This document shows, one piece after another, positions 7,275 through 14,902 of a stretch of DNA of 17,500 nucleotides. The stretch is from Syntrophaceae bacterium UBA7544 (GTDB lineage Bacteria; Desulfobacterota; Syntrophia; Syntrophales; Smithellaceae): assembly GCA_002479215.1 (NCBI GenBank), contig DLME01000289.1, positions 1 through 17,500 of the forward strand, written 5' to 3'. The notes beneath the pieces were generated by a model, which saw only the letters and a list, made by a program, of their open reading frames with translations, made no database searches and was not told the origin of the DNA. Position 1 is the stretch's first letter. The number at the start of each line of letters is the position of its first letter. The translations under genes were made by a program, and so were the position numbers.

Positions 7275-9269
7275 ATGGAAAAATTTTCAATGATAACTGA
7301 TTTTGTCCCGGCAGGAGACCAGCCGCAGGCAATTTCAAATTTAGTAAAAGGTTTAGAAAAGGGAAAAGAACATCAGGTTCTTTTGGGTGTGACCGGTTCG
7401 GGTAAAACTTTTACGATTGCCAATGTTATTTGCTCCGTGCAAAGACCGGCGTTGATTATTGCGCATAATAAAACTCTGGCCGCGCAATTGTATGAGGAAT
7501 TCAAAGGCCTCTTTCCGGAAAATGCCGTGGAGTATTTTGTCAGTTATTACGATTACTACCAGCCGGAAGCATACTTGCCCAGAACGGATACATATATAGA
7601 AAAAGATTCGGCCATCAATGAGGAGATCGACAAGCTGCGTCATTCGGCAACACATTCGCTTTTAACCCGGCGTGATGTAATTATTGTGGCCAGCGTATCC
7701 TGCATTTATGGATTGGGATCACCCGAAGCTTATTTGGGAATGCTTGTGCAGTTGGAAGCGGGTATGGAATTTCCGCGCGAAGAAGTTTTAAAGCGGCTGG
7801 TGGAAATTCAATATGAGCGCAATGACATTGATTTCCATCGCGGCACTTTTCGCGTGCGCGGTGACGTAGTGGAAATATTTCCTCCTTATGAAAACGAGCA
7901 GGCGCTGCGGGTAGAATTTTTCGGTGACACGATAGAATCAATGACACTTATTGATCCATTGCGCGGCAAGAAATTAGGAGCCGTTAACAAAACGGCAATT
8001 TATCCAGGCAGCCACTATGTTACAACTCGCGATAATCTGAAAAGGGCGACTGCTGATATTTGCGCGGAACTGGCGCAGACGCTGGCCGAATATAAAGAAC
8101 AAAATAAGTTACTGGAGGCGCAACGTCTGGAACAGCGTACTAATTTTGATCTGGAAATGATGGAAGAGATGGGCTACTGCCAGGGGATAGAAAATTATTC
8201 CCGGCACCTTACCGGACGCAAGCCCGGCGAACCTCCGCCGACTCTGATGGAATATTTACCTCAGGACGCCCTTATCATTATCGATGAAAGCCACGCCACA
8301 TTGCCGCAGTTAGCAGGAATGTCTAGGGGCGACAGATCACGCAAAGAAACTCTGGTGAAATATGGTTTTCGCCTGCCTTCCGCGCTGGATAACCGCCCCT
8401 TGCGTTTTGACGAATATGAGGCATTGGCCAATCAAAGACTATATATTTCAGCAACTCCAGCTGCTTATGAATTGCAAAAAACGCATGGTAAAAGAGTGGA
8501 GCAAATCATTCGTCCAACAGGGCTGATGGACCCGGAAATTGAAGTAAAACCGGCAAAGCATCAGGTTGACGATTTGCTCGAAGAAATCAGACTGAGAATT
8601 AAAAAGAATGAACGTGTGCTGGTAACAACTCTAACCAAAAGAATGGCGGAAAATTTAACTGATTACTACGCAGGCCTGGATATTAGAGTGCGCTATCTTC
8701 ATTCCGATATACATACATTGGAGAGGGTGGAAATTATCCGAGACTTGCGCCTGGGGGAATTCGATGTTCTTATCGGAGTGAACCTGTTGCGTGAAGGATT
8801 GGACATTCCCGAAGTATCGCTGGTAGCGATTCTTGATGCCGACAAAGAAGGATTTTTGCGCTCGGAGCGGGCGCTTATTCAGACCAGCGGACGCGCCGCG
8901 CGTAATATTGCCGGAAAAGTTATTATGTATGCCGACGTAGTTACCAAGTCCATTCAGGCCTGTCTTGATGAAACAAAAAGGCGCCGGATTATTCAGCATA
9001 AATATAATGAAGAAAATGATATAACACCGGAATCAATTAAAAAGTCGATCAGCAATGTTTTAAGTTCAATTTATGAAGCTGACTATATGACGGTGCCGAT
9101 AGCGCCGAAGAGCAAGATTACTCCAGCTACAGAGGAAGATTTGCCGGCGTTGATTGCCAAGCTTACGAAAGAAATGAAACAAGCGGCAAAAAATATGGAA
9201 TTTGAAAGAGCCGCCGAACTGCGTGACGAGCTAAAAGAGCTAAACAAAATTCTTCTGGAGATGGGTTAG
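7275..9269 (+). CDS. uvrB: Excinuclease ABC subunit B
   Basis: A full-length 664-residue UvrB, the damage-verifying helicase-like subunit that receives DNA from UvrA and recruits UvrC in nucleotide excision repair. The N-terminus [11 protein letters not shown] is canonical. Walker A GVTGSGKT lies at 38-45, the damage-probing beta-hairpin [12 protein letters not shown] at 91-102, DESH at 337-340, SATP at 392-395 and motif VI around QTSGRAARN at 536-544. The C-terminal UVR motif, which binds UvrC, spans about 626-660. AAAGGCG precedes ATG 7275. The gene probably shares a message with the upstream helicase. No clear terminator follows. A 37-nt near-copy of codons 633-645 is found at 14645-14681. 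Confidence 0.97.
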   Translation: MEKFSMITDFVPAGDQPQAISNLVKGLEKGKEHQVLLGVTGSGKTFTIANVICSVQRPALIIAHNKTLAAQLYEEFKGLFPENAVEYFVSYYDYYQPEAYLPRTDTYIEKDSAINEEIDKLRHSATHSLLTRRDVIIVASVSCIYGLGSPEAYLGMLVQLEAGMEFPREEVLKRLVEIQYERNDIDFHRGTFRVRGDVVEIFPPYENEQALRVEFFGDTIESMTLIDPLRGKKLGAVNKTAIYPGSHYVTTRDNLKRATADICAELAQTLAEYKEQNKLLEAQRLEQRTNFDLEMMEEMGYCQGIENYSRHLTGRKPGEPPPTLMEYLPQDALIIIDESHATLPQLAGMSRGDRSRKETLVKYGFRLPSALDNRPLRFDEYEALANQRLYISATPAAYELQKTHGKRVEQIIRPTGLMDPEIEVKPAKHQVDDLLEEIRLRIKKNERVLVTTLTKRMAENLTDYYAGLDIRVRYLHSDIHTLERVEIIRDLRLGEFDVLIGVNLLREGLDIPEVSLVAILDADKEGFLRSERALIQTSGRAARNIAGKVIMYADVVTKSIQACLDETKRRRIIQHKYNEENDITPESIKKSISNVLSSIYEADYMTVPIAPKSKITPATEEDLPALIAKLTKEMKQAAKNMEFERAAELRDELKELNKILLEMG

Positions 9270-9491
9270 TTTCATCGTCAGTCATTTCGGTAAAAACCGG
9301 AATTCAGAGAAAAATAAAAGGTCATTAACTTCTTCCTGAAAGCAACAAAACGCTAACCTTCACGAAAATGCAGGACTTCAATCCGTAATCACGGGCATGA
9401 ACCACCAAAGCAAGCTCTGGGGTATTCCCTCCGCCTAGCGGGATCTTTATATTGCCCTGCTAAGCTTCACACGCGGGATTAATTCAACTTG
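9270..9491. other. Gap after uvrB without a recognised gene
   Basis: No credible ORF, RNA gene or strong terminator is seen. A short CGGT-AAAA-ACCG inverted repeat (near 9290) has no T-run. Around 9400-9420, CCAAAGCAAGCTCTGGGG looks like a decayed relative of the GCAAGC-loop hairpin in R3. From about 9432 the sequence becomes GCGGGA-rich and seems to be a degenerate lead-in to the R2 copy at 9492. Confidence 0.5.
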
Positions 9492-9631
9492 CAGATATTA
9501 CCGCACCGCGCTTGTAATATCTGAGTTTCATTAATTCAACTTACCAATTTCGACGTGTGACCTCGCGTGACCTTCAGGTTATTAGGTTATAAGCTTCGCT
9601 TTCGGAATTGGAGGTTCACGAATAAACACAA
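9492..9631 (+). repeat. R2 hairpin-array repeat, copy F, with a loop insertion
   Basis: Hairpin CAGATATTAC/GTAATATCTG (9492-9501, 9514-9523) is followed by linker AGTTTCATTAATTCAACTTA (9524-9543). A second hairpin follows, with arms CCAATTTCGA (9544-9553) and TTCGGAATTGG (9601-9611). Against the copy at 3188-3270 the second loop is enlarged by about 40 bp (9551-9590), which contains CGTGTGACCT and ACCTTCAGGTTATT. A third, divergent linker (9612-9631) leads straight into the R3 repeat. Hairpin-to-hairpin spacing is 52 nt, as in the other plus-strand copy. Confidence 0.72.
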
Positions 9632-9824
9632 TTGAAGCTCTCCGCGGCAAGCCGCAGAGAATCTTCGATTCTTAAGGAACAATATTATTCAGTATTTGCT
9701 CGCTTACTCCACAGCAAGCTATGGAGAATGCGCTCGCTACCGAATTTACACCCGACGACAAACATCGATACCACACCCCGCATTTTGCGGTCTATATTTC
9801 ATTGACATACAAGATCCTTGTTCA
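9615..9824. repeat. R3 long dispersed repeat, copy 1
   Basis: This 210-bp block aligns without gaps to 17291-17500 with about 27 differences by eye, roughly 87% identity. It holds three hairpins: arms TCTCCGCGGC/GCCGCAGAGA (9639-9660, AA between), arms CTCCA/TGGAG around AGCAAGCT (9707-9725), and CCGCA/TGCGG (9778-9790). It ends with TTGACA plus a 17-bp spacer and abuts TATACT, forming the promoter of the histidine kinase. There is no protein-coding frame common to both copies that looks real. Confidence 0.8.
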
Positions 9825-9830
9825 TATACT
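9802..9830 (+). promoter_or_regulatory. Strong sigma70 promoter for the histidine kinase, carried by repeat R3
   Basis: TTGACA (9802-9807), a 17-bp spacer and TATACT (9825-9830) are almost consensus. The expected start near 9837 gives a leader of about 40 nt, with GGAG four bases before the ATG at 9877. The -35 box and the spacer belong to R3; the -10 box lies just past the last alignable base. Confidence 0.75.
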
Positions 9831-9876
9831 CCCATCGTGAAAAAGGAAGTTCTTATCAAACGGCTTTTAGGAGTAT

Positions 9877-12057
9877 ATGCGCCAAGGACGATTTGACAGG
9901 TTCTTCACGGATCCCGGCAGGATATTCCTCCGTTGGTTCTCCGCCCTGGAAAAGCGCTTTCTGCCTTCCTATGTATGGAGCAGCGACATGCTTACCCTCT
10001 GGCGCGAGCGGATATTGTTCGCTACCTGCTTCATCGCCGCCGTTCTAGGACCAGCCGTTTTGATTCCATCCCTCCTTCTCGCTTATGTCGAGGGGCGGTT
10101 GGACGTCATCATCCTGGATGTGTTCGCCTATGGAATGGCGGTCGCCATCCTTTTTGGTCGTCGTATCCCGTTGAATATCCGCGCCTGGTCCGGCTGTCTG
10201 GTACTCTATCTATTGGGTGTCGGACTCCTGTTCATGCTGGGAAGCGTGGGAGCCGGCTACATCTGGCTTTTTGGCGCATCGGTCATGGTGGGGGCGCTCA
10301 TCGGGCTGAGGGCGTCGTTTTTTGCCCTGATGATGAATTTCGTTGCCCTGTCGGCCGTTGCCCTGTTCATCGCCTTCGGCCAGCCGAAGTGGATCGTCGA
10401 TCCGACGAACGCCATCGAGCGGTGGCTGGTGATATCGCTGAATTTCATTCTCCTGAACACGTTTGTCACCCTGACGACGGCGATGATGCTCAGCGGCCTT
10501 CAAAGGGCCTTGTCAAAAGAGCTGGAGATGAGTAAAAGCCTCCGGCAAAGCGAGGAGCGATTTCGGGCCGCTTTTCGTACGAGTCCCGATTCGATCGCCA
10601 TCAGCGGGCTCGCTGACGACAGGTATGTCGATATCAATGACGGATTCACGACAATGTTCGGGTATGACAGGGATGCGGTGATCGGGCGCACCATTGAGGA
10701 TTTGAAGATTTGGGACGACCCCGAGGACAGACAAACATTGGTTCAAGAACTGAAAGCCAAGGGCGTCGTGAACAATATGGAGGTCCGCCTCGTGGCCAAA
10801 GGCGGTATCGTCAAGACGGGGCTCATGTCCGCCGGTCTTTTTGATTACCTCGGCGCCCCTCACGTTCTGTCGGTAACCAGGGATGTCACGGCGTTGAAAG
10901 CAACCGAACGACAACTGCAGCGGGCCCAAAAAATGGAGGCGATAGGTATTCTTGCCGGCGGTATAGCACATGATTTCAATAATATATTGCATGTGATCAA
11001 CGGTTATACCCAATTGTTGATGTTGGAAAAAAGCGAGACCGATCCGGATTATGTGCAACTCGGGGAGATAAAAAAAGCGGGTGAACATGCCGCGCAACTC
11101 GTCCGGCTGCTTCACCCATTCAGCCGTAAGGCCGAATCCAAAACCGTCGTTCTCGACCTCAACAAGGAGATCATCAGCCTCAGAAAAATCCTCGAAAGAA
11201 CGTTGCCGAAGATGATCGATATCAATCTCCATCTCGAAAGAGAGTTGGCACCTGTTAACGCCGACCCGGTACAGATCGAACAGGTTCTGCTGAACCTCGG
11301 AACCAACGCCGCCGATGCTATGCCGGATGGAGGGACACTGGTGATAGAAACCGCAAACGTCACGCTTACCGATGATTATCTGGATAGCCATGTTGGTGCA
11401 CGTGCCGGGGAGTATGTTCTCCTGTCCGTCTCCGATACGGGAGAGGGGATGGATAAGGATATAGTAGAGCACATCTTCGAGCCGTTTTTTACCACGAAGG
11501 AATTCGGCAAAGGAACGGGCCTGGGGCTTGCCTCCGTATACGGTATCGTAAAGAGCTACGGAGGCTACATCTCCTGCTACAGCGAGGTAGATCAGGGAAC
11601 GACCTTCAAACTCTATCTGCCGGTTGCTGAACGTCAGGCGGTGCCCGAAGAGAAAAAGACCGAAGGCGATCTGCCCAGGGGTGGAACAGAGACCATCCTG
11701 CTCGTGGACGATGAAGAAGCCATCAGAACGTTCGCATCGGCCATTCTGAGACGGTTCGGGTACCGGGTCTTTACCGGCGCCAGCGGGGAAGAAGCTATTG
11801 AAGTACTAGGTCGAACCGAGGAAAAAATCGCGCTGGTTATCCTTGATCTGGGAATGCCTGGCATGGGCGGACATAAATGTCTGCAATGGATACGGGAAAA
11901 CAGTCCGCTCGCAAAAGTTCTCATCGCCAGCGGTTACTCAATGAATGGCCAAGTGAAGAAAATCCTGGAGACGGGCGCAGCGGGATACATTGGGAAACCT
12001 TTTCAAATAAATAAGTTGCTTCAGAAAGTACGAGAGATACTGGATGGCGTAAGTTAA
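9877..12057 (+). CDS. Membrane-bound hybrid sensor histidine kinase (TM-PAS-HisKA-HATPase-REC)
   Basis: A 726-residue hybrid kinase. Residues 46-204 contain about six membrane segments. A PAS domain follows (about 222-340, [19 protein letters not shown] onward). Next are the dimerisation/phosphoacceptor domain with H365 in GGIAHDFNN, then the ATPase domain with N-box NLGTNAAD (473-480), DTGEGMD (520-526), FEPFFTTKE (534-542) and [10 protein letters not shown] (544-553). A receiver domain ends the protein, with D611/D612, phospho-accepting D657 in [10 protein letters not shown]685 and K707 of GKPF. Catalytic residues look intact. No DNA-binding regulator is nearby, so its output partner is elsewhere. 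Base composition is visibly richer in GC than the neighbours (34 of 60 bases in the line at 10021 against 26 of 60 at 7441 in uvrB), suggesting a different origin. The signal sensed is unknown. Confidence 0.92.
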   Translation: MRQGRFDRFFTDPGRIFLRWFSALEKRFLPSYVWSSDMLTLWRERILFATCFIAAVLGPAVLIPSLLLAYVEGRLDVIILDVFAYGMAVAILFGRRIPLNIRAWSGCLVLYLLGVGLLFMLGSVGAGYIWLFGASVMVGALIGLRASFFALMMNFVALSAVALFIAFGQPKWIVDPTNAIERWLVISLNFILLNTFVTLTTAMMLSGLQRALSKELEMSKSLRQSEERFRAAFRTSPDSIAISGLADDRYVDINDGFTTMFGYDRDAVIGRTIEDLKIWDDPEDRQTLVQELKAKGVVNNMEVRLVAKGGIVKTGLMSAGLFDYLGAPHVLSVTRDVTALKATERQLQRAQKMEAIGILAGGIAHDFNNILHVINGYTQLLMLEKSETDPDYVQLGEIKKAGEHAAQLVRLLHPFSRKAESKTVVLDLNKEIISLRKILERTLPKMIDINLHLERELAPVNADPVQIEQVLLNLGTNAADAMPDGGTLVIETANVTLTDDYLDSHVGARAGEYVLLSVSDTGEGMDKDIVEHIFEPFFTTKEFGKGTGLGLASVYGIVKSYGGYISCYSEVDQGTTFKLYLPVAERQAVPEEKKTEGDLPRGGTETILLVDDEEAIRTFASAILRRFGYRVFTGASGEEAIEVLGRTEEKIALVILDLGMPGMGGHKCLQWIRENSPLAKVLIASGYSMNGQVKKILETGAAGYIGKPFQINKLLQKVREILDGVS

Positions 12058-12235
12058 TCCGGGCGGCCGCTCTGAGGAATGGGGTCAGGTCTATTTTCTT
12101 GGCATATCGAAGATTTCAAACGATATTATTCACTTTTGTTAGCTCATATGGGTTGAGGACTAGTAAGTGAACTCGTTAAAAGTGACGAGACTTACTTGGG
12201 CAGTGTTTGTAAAGTCAAATATTGGTCAGGACACA
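12058..12235. other. Convergent gap between histidine kinase and DUF2950 gene
   Basis: No gene or convincing terminator is seen, although two convergent genes end here. Near 12081 the motif TGGGGTCAGGTCTATTTTC occurs, and GCGGGGTCAGG recurs at about 12256 inside the end of the DUF2950 gene. From memory, such GGGGTCAGG strings occur near REP-associated transposase genes, but none is present here. The tract after 12100 is AT-rich and otherwise featureless. Confidence 0.35.
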
Positions 12236-13195
12236 TCAATCCACTTTTTTCCAGGCGGGGTCAGGATTATAGCTGTCCATCGATTCGGCAATCTTTTCTG
12301 TATCCTTACCCAGATCTTTCTGATAAACGATTCCGTCCTTATTCACTATAAATGTTGTTATCCCTGAAGAGCCATACACAGCCGGATAGGCAACCAAAGC
12401 AAATCCGCCAATCATTTTCCCATCCACAACATAATCGTAAGCTCCACCCGGCGCGTCTTTACCCTGGCTTTTGAGTATATTGTAATAATATCCATGATAA
12501 GGAGAAAGTTCCACTCCCGGCCTTGTCATTCCCTTCATTTCTATCTTGGAAGCGCCGGCTACCAGAGGCCCAAGCAGGCTTGGTTTTTCTCCATCTTTTG
12601 AATCCCAGCAAAGGCCGTTTTTCTTGCCCGGGTCGCTGGCCAACTGTTGCGCATATTCACCCATGCCATCAACACGGTGCTCTCGGGCATATTCTAATTG
12701 TGAATCCACGTAGGCAAGGCAAACCTGGACGGTTGAAATTTCATTCTTGCCAATTCTACGGGCAATGATCTCTTTTATTCCTGCCTCTGTATCAAAATGC
12801 CAGCGGTTACCCGTTTTAACAACCGGAACAGGCCAGGGCCAGTCATTATCACCCACGTGCAAAACTATCTTATTTGTTCCTATCTTCTCCAGCCTGTGTT
12901 TTTCATCATAAGCCCTGGTAAATCTTTCCCGTGCCCTGGCATTTGCCTCCTCGTCAGCCGGGAAGATATCTTTACCTTGGGGGCCGAATATGGCAGCTAA
13001 TTGCCTGGCATCGCCGCTCTTAACAGCCGCAATCAGCATACTGAATGCTTTATCCGGCGAAGCAAATGTCCGCTGAGTCATTTTGGCCGCATAGCTGGTG
13101 CTGCCAAGGATAAAAATAAACATGGCCGTAATAATGATGCAATAATAGATCGTTTTGATTAAACTACTTTTTCTTCCCTGCACAAATAACCTCAT
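12236..13195 (-). CDS. DUF2950 family exported protein
   Basis: A 319-residue secreted or periplasmic protein. A hydrophobic N-terminal segment (IYYCIIITAMFIFILGST, then SYAAK) looks like a signal peptide. The rest matches DUF2950: TFASPDKAFSMLIAAVKSGD, FGPQGKDIFPADEEANARAR, AYDEKHRL, WPWPVPVVKTGNRWHFDTEAG, and the end GITTFIVNKDGIVYQKDLG. Function is unknown. GGAGG lies 7 nt before ATG 13195 but only 1 nt before ATG 13201, so the shorter start is chosen. The gene begins 43 bp after the DUF3300 stop and is probably co-transcribed with it. These two families are often neighbours, which suggests a shared envelope role. Confidence 0.85.
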   Translation of the reverse strand: MRLFVQGRKSSLIKTIYYCIIITAMFIFILGSTSYAAKMTQRTFASPDKAFSMLIAAVKSGDARQLAAIFGPQGKDIFPADEEANARARERFTRAYDEKHRLEKIGTNKIVLHVGDNDWPWPVPVVKTGNRWHFDTEAGIKEIIARRIGKNEISTVQVCLAYVDSQLEYAREHRVDGMGEYAQQLASDPGKKNGLCWDSKDGEKPSLLGPLVAGASKIEMKGMTRPGVELSPYHGYYYNILKSQGKDAPGGAYDYVVDGKMIGGFALVAYPAVYGSSGITTFIVNKDGIVYQKDLGKDTEKIAESMDSYNPDPAWKKVD

Positions 13196-13238
13196 CACCA
13201 TTCCTCCATTTGTAGCTGTTCAACCTTGCACCTATTGC

Positions 13239-14423
13239 TCATCTCATTCGGCCTCCGCCACCGCCGCCTCCATGAGATCCTCCACCACCACCTCCTCCAT
13301 GAGATCCACCGCCACCTCTTCCGCTACTGCCAATGCTACTGTGACCACGTTCACTATGCTGAGTCACTTCTCTGCCGGTTGATCCGAAACTTTCAAAGGC
13401 ATGGCCTTTCTGAGGCTGTACAACTTGTCTGCTTTGCGGCTGCCTCATCTGGCGGCCGGTATCAGGCCGTGCCGGCGGACTAATACCCACGCCCGCCCCT
13501 CTGCCTTCAGGAGCAAAGCCTCTAAATGCCTGGCGTGCCGCCACACCGGGACGCTCCGTCTGACCGAACCTACGGGCAGTTTCCGGATTATGATAGGCTA
13601 CGCCGCGGCGATGAACAGGATTGTGCGCCCAGACCTCTGTGCCGCCATGCATTCTGGTAATTGAAGGTCTGTGGACAGCAAATGTTTTATTTACATTGAC
13701 AAATATCTGATGCCGATTCCAGCGGAAACCGCACCAGAAATCCAGAGGGCCGATAAATATGCCCGGGCCGAAAAAGAAACCGGCGCCGGCAACGACTCCC
13801 GGATACCAAAACCACGGAGGTGCACATGCAGGATACCACCAGGGGCCATAAACCCAGCATGGATCATAAACAGGAACATAAATAACCTCGGGGGTAGCAG
13901 GCTCGATCGCTATTGCCCCTTCCTGGGAAGTTACCTTCTGCGTATCTGTGGAAGAAAGGTTGCCCTGAGCTTGCGCTTTGGCGCGCAGACTCTGGATTGT
14001 ATTCATCACCTGCTCCTGTTGACCAAGAAAGGCATTCCCCAGATCATTGGTCAGATCAAGTTTGTCACTCATCATGGCGAGCACATTGGGAAAGTGGCAT
14101 AATGATTTTACACTTACGTCCCAGGACTTTTCCTGAAGAGCCGTATCCAGCGAATCCCCTGTCAGACTTTGATTCTTTTTAAGCCAGCGGTCTGCTGCGA
14201 CCACTTCCAGAGGATAGGTTGATGCCATAAGAACCTGTGAAAGCAGTGTATCCGGATACAGGGCCAGTGGCGCAAGAAGCCTGTCTAGTTCTTCCTGTGA
14301 ATAAGTCCGCGGCGGCTGTGTGACCGCGTTCTCTTCCGGTTCCTGCGCTTTAAGCGACATCGGTAACACCAGAGACAAGACAAACAGCCATATTATTGCT
14401 TTTGAACAATATTTGGTTTTCAT
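13239..14423 (-). CDS. DUF3300 family exported protein with glycine-rich tail
   Basis: A 394-residue exported protein. The start is ATG 14423 (M-K-T-K-Y-C), with GAGGT 7 nt upstream and a proper signal peptide (AIIWLFVLSLVLPMSLKAQ). A longer frame from 14546 would add 41 residues before it and is rejected. The DUF3300 core reads LAPLALYPDTLLSQVLMAST and YPLEVVAADRW, then EVIYVPVYDPCWVYGPWWYP, a Trp/Tyr/Pro-rich region likely to fold outside the membrane. The C-terminal third is basic and low in complexity, ending in two SHGGGGGGG repeats and R-M-R. It is the first gene of the pair with DUF2950. Function is unknown; the tail suggests surface or matrix contact (inference). Confidence 0.87.
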   Translation of the reverse strand: MKTKYCSKAIIWLFVLSLVLPMSLKAQEPEENAVTQPPRTYSQEELDRLLAPLALYPDTLLSQVLMASTYPLEVVAADRWLKKNQSLTGDSLDTALQEKSWDVSVKSLCHFPNVLAMMSDKLDLTNDLGNAFLGQQEQVMNTIQSLRAKAQAQGNLSSTDTQKVTSQEGAIAIEPATPEVIYVPVYDPCWVYGPWWYPACAPPWFWYPGVVAGAGFFFGPGIFIGPLDFWCGFRWNRHQIFVNVNKTFAVHRPSITRMHGGTEVWAHNPVHRRGVAYHNPETARRFGQTERPGVAARQAFRGFAPEGRGAGVGISPPARPDTGRQMRQPQSRQVVQPQKGHAFESFGSTGREVTQHSERGHSSIGSSGRGGGGSHGGGGGGGSHGGGGGGGRMR

Positions 14424-14477
14424 TTCTTTTACCTCGTAATCAGGTATTGATACACCAATGAGAAATAAACAACAGAC

Positions 14478-14504
14478 AAAATGCGCATATGAATATGCAT
14501 TTTT
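14478..14504. promoter_or_regulatory. Hairpin in the predicted 5' leader of the DUF3300 gene
   Basis: AAAATGCGCATAT (14478-14490) and ATATGCATTTT (14493-14503) pair over 11 bp with a 2-nt bulge and a 2-nt turn. The element sits just downstream of the predicted minus-strand transcription start, where an operator or leader structure would act. The AT content allows a chance origin. Confidence 0.3.
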
Positions 14505-14516
14505 GCCACTTAAAAA

Positions 14517-14546
14517 AGAATACCATAATCTTATGTTATGAGTCAA
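14517..14546 (-). promoter_or_regulatory. Candidate sigma70 promoter for the DUF3300-DUF2950 operon
   Basis: On the minus strand TTGACT (14546-14541), an 18-bp spacer and TATTCT (14522-14517). The expected start near 14510 leaves a leader of about 87 nt before ATG 14423. Confidence 0.5.
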
Positions 14547-14644
14547 TTACTACATAAGAACCAATTGAGCAATGATAATTAAATAGGTGGATAATGGCAG
14601 CCGTCGTGCCAAGCGTCATATACGATAATTTAAAGTGTTCGGCA

Positions 14645-14681
14645 GAAATGAAGCGAGCGGCAAAAAATATGGAATTTGAAA
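14645..14681 (+). pseudogene. Stranded fragment matching the uvrB UVR-motif coding sequence
   Basis: This 37-nt stretch is identical to 9171-9207 in uvrB at 35 of 37 positions. In the same frame it reads [12 protein letters not shown], against [12 protein letters not shown] at UvrB 633-644. One change is synonymous and one gives Q to R. Beyond it, K-P-T-T-L-R faintly echoes R-A-A-E-L-R before the frame stops. No upstream similarity is seen. It could be a remnant of a second uvrB or uvrC-like gene, or a captured piece of DNA. Confidence 0.55.
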
Positions 14682-14685
14682 AACC

Positions 14686-14758
14686 GACGACGCTCCGGGC
14701 ATGCCCAGGCACGTGTGACCTTTAGGTTATTCGCCGGGGTTCCCTGCCGGACGACGCT
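14686..14758. repeat. 55-bp mini-insert flanked by a 9-bp direct repeat
   Basis: GACGACGCT occurs at 14686-14694 and again at 14750-14758, bracketing 55 bp. The insert contains CGTGTGACCTTTAGGTTATT, which matches 18 of 20 bases of CGCGTGACCTTCAGGTTATT in the enlarged loop of the R2 copy at 9551-9590. ACCTTYAGGT is a near-palindrome in both. The bracketing repeat looks like a target-site duplication within an R1 element, although GACGACG-type strings also recur naturally in R1. Confidence 0.45.
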
Positions 14759-14791
14759 GCCAACAAAAATAGCGCTTTGATTTATAATTGG
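14750..14791. repeat. R1 repeat copy C, right half
   Basis: The sequence GACGACGCTGCC followed by AACAAAAATAGCGCTTTGA and TTTATAATTGG matches the right ends of the complete R1 copies ending at 395 and 15901. The left terminal repeat is absent or too decayed to see; the preceding DNA is the mini-insert and the uvrB-like fragment. Confidence 0.6.
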
Positions 14792-14825
14792 CATAAATTG
14801 CCATACTGCCTGTAGTCATTTCTAC

Positions 14826-14853
14826 TTGACTCCGGTTATCTTTTCTCTATATT
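14826..14853 (+). promoter_or_regulatory. Sigma70-like promoter for the MaoC-like gene
   Basis: TTGACT (14826-14831), a 16-bp spacer and TATATT (14848-14853). The predicted start near 14860 gives a leader of about 43 nt to the TTG at 14903, or 19 nt to the ATG at 14879. Confidence 0.5.
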
Positions 14854-14890
14854 AATTGTCACATTAAAAGAAATCAGGATGAAATATCGA

Positions 14891-14897
14891 GGAGGAG
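14891..14897 (+). promoter_or_regulatory. Ribosome binding site that decides a TTG start
   Basis: GGAGGAG lies 5 nt before TTG 14903. It falls inside the first codons of the frame if the upstream ATG 14879 is used, and no comparable site precedes that ATG. Confidence 0.6.
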
Positions 14898-14902
14898 AAA
14901 CT

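Noticed and set aside
5151..9269. Helicase plus UvrB as an anti-phage defence module
   Set aside because: UvrB is a housekeeping repair protein and no nuclease, methylase or other defence gene is nearby.
9696..9896. 66-codon frame across the R3 repeat end and the kinase start
   Set aside because: It runs through the promoter, no ribosome site precedes it, and I saw no sign of a conserved protein in the other R3 copy.
9933..10535. 200-codon plus-strand frame overlapping the start of the kinase gene
   Set aside because: Arginine/proline/histidine-rich translation without motifs; an out-of-frame shadow of the membrane region.
10513..11472. 319-codon open frame on the minus strand inside the histidine kinase gene
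   Set aside because: It lies opposite the conserved kinase domains, lacks recognisable motifs or a ribosome site, and is expected from the GC-rich codon pattern of the kinase.
13239..13330. Glycine-rich tail of the DUF3300 protein as a frameshift artefact
   Set aside because: Basic Gly/His-rich tails are usual in DUF3300 proteins, and the frame ends cleanly 43 bp before the next gene.
14424..14546. Upstream extension of the DUF3300 protein by 41 residues
   Set aside because: It puts a signal peptide in the middle of the protein and runs through the predicted promoter and leader; ATG 14423 has a good ribosome site.
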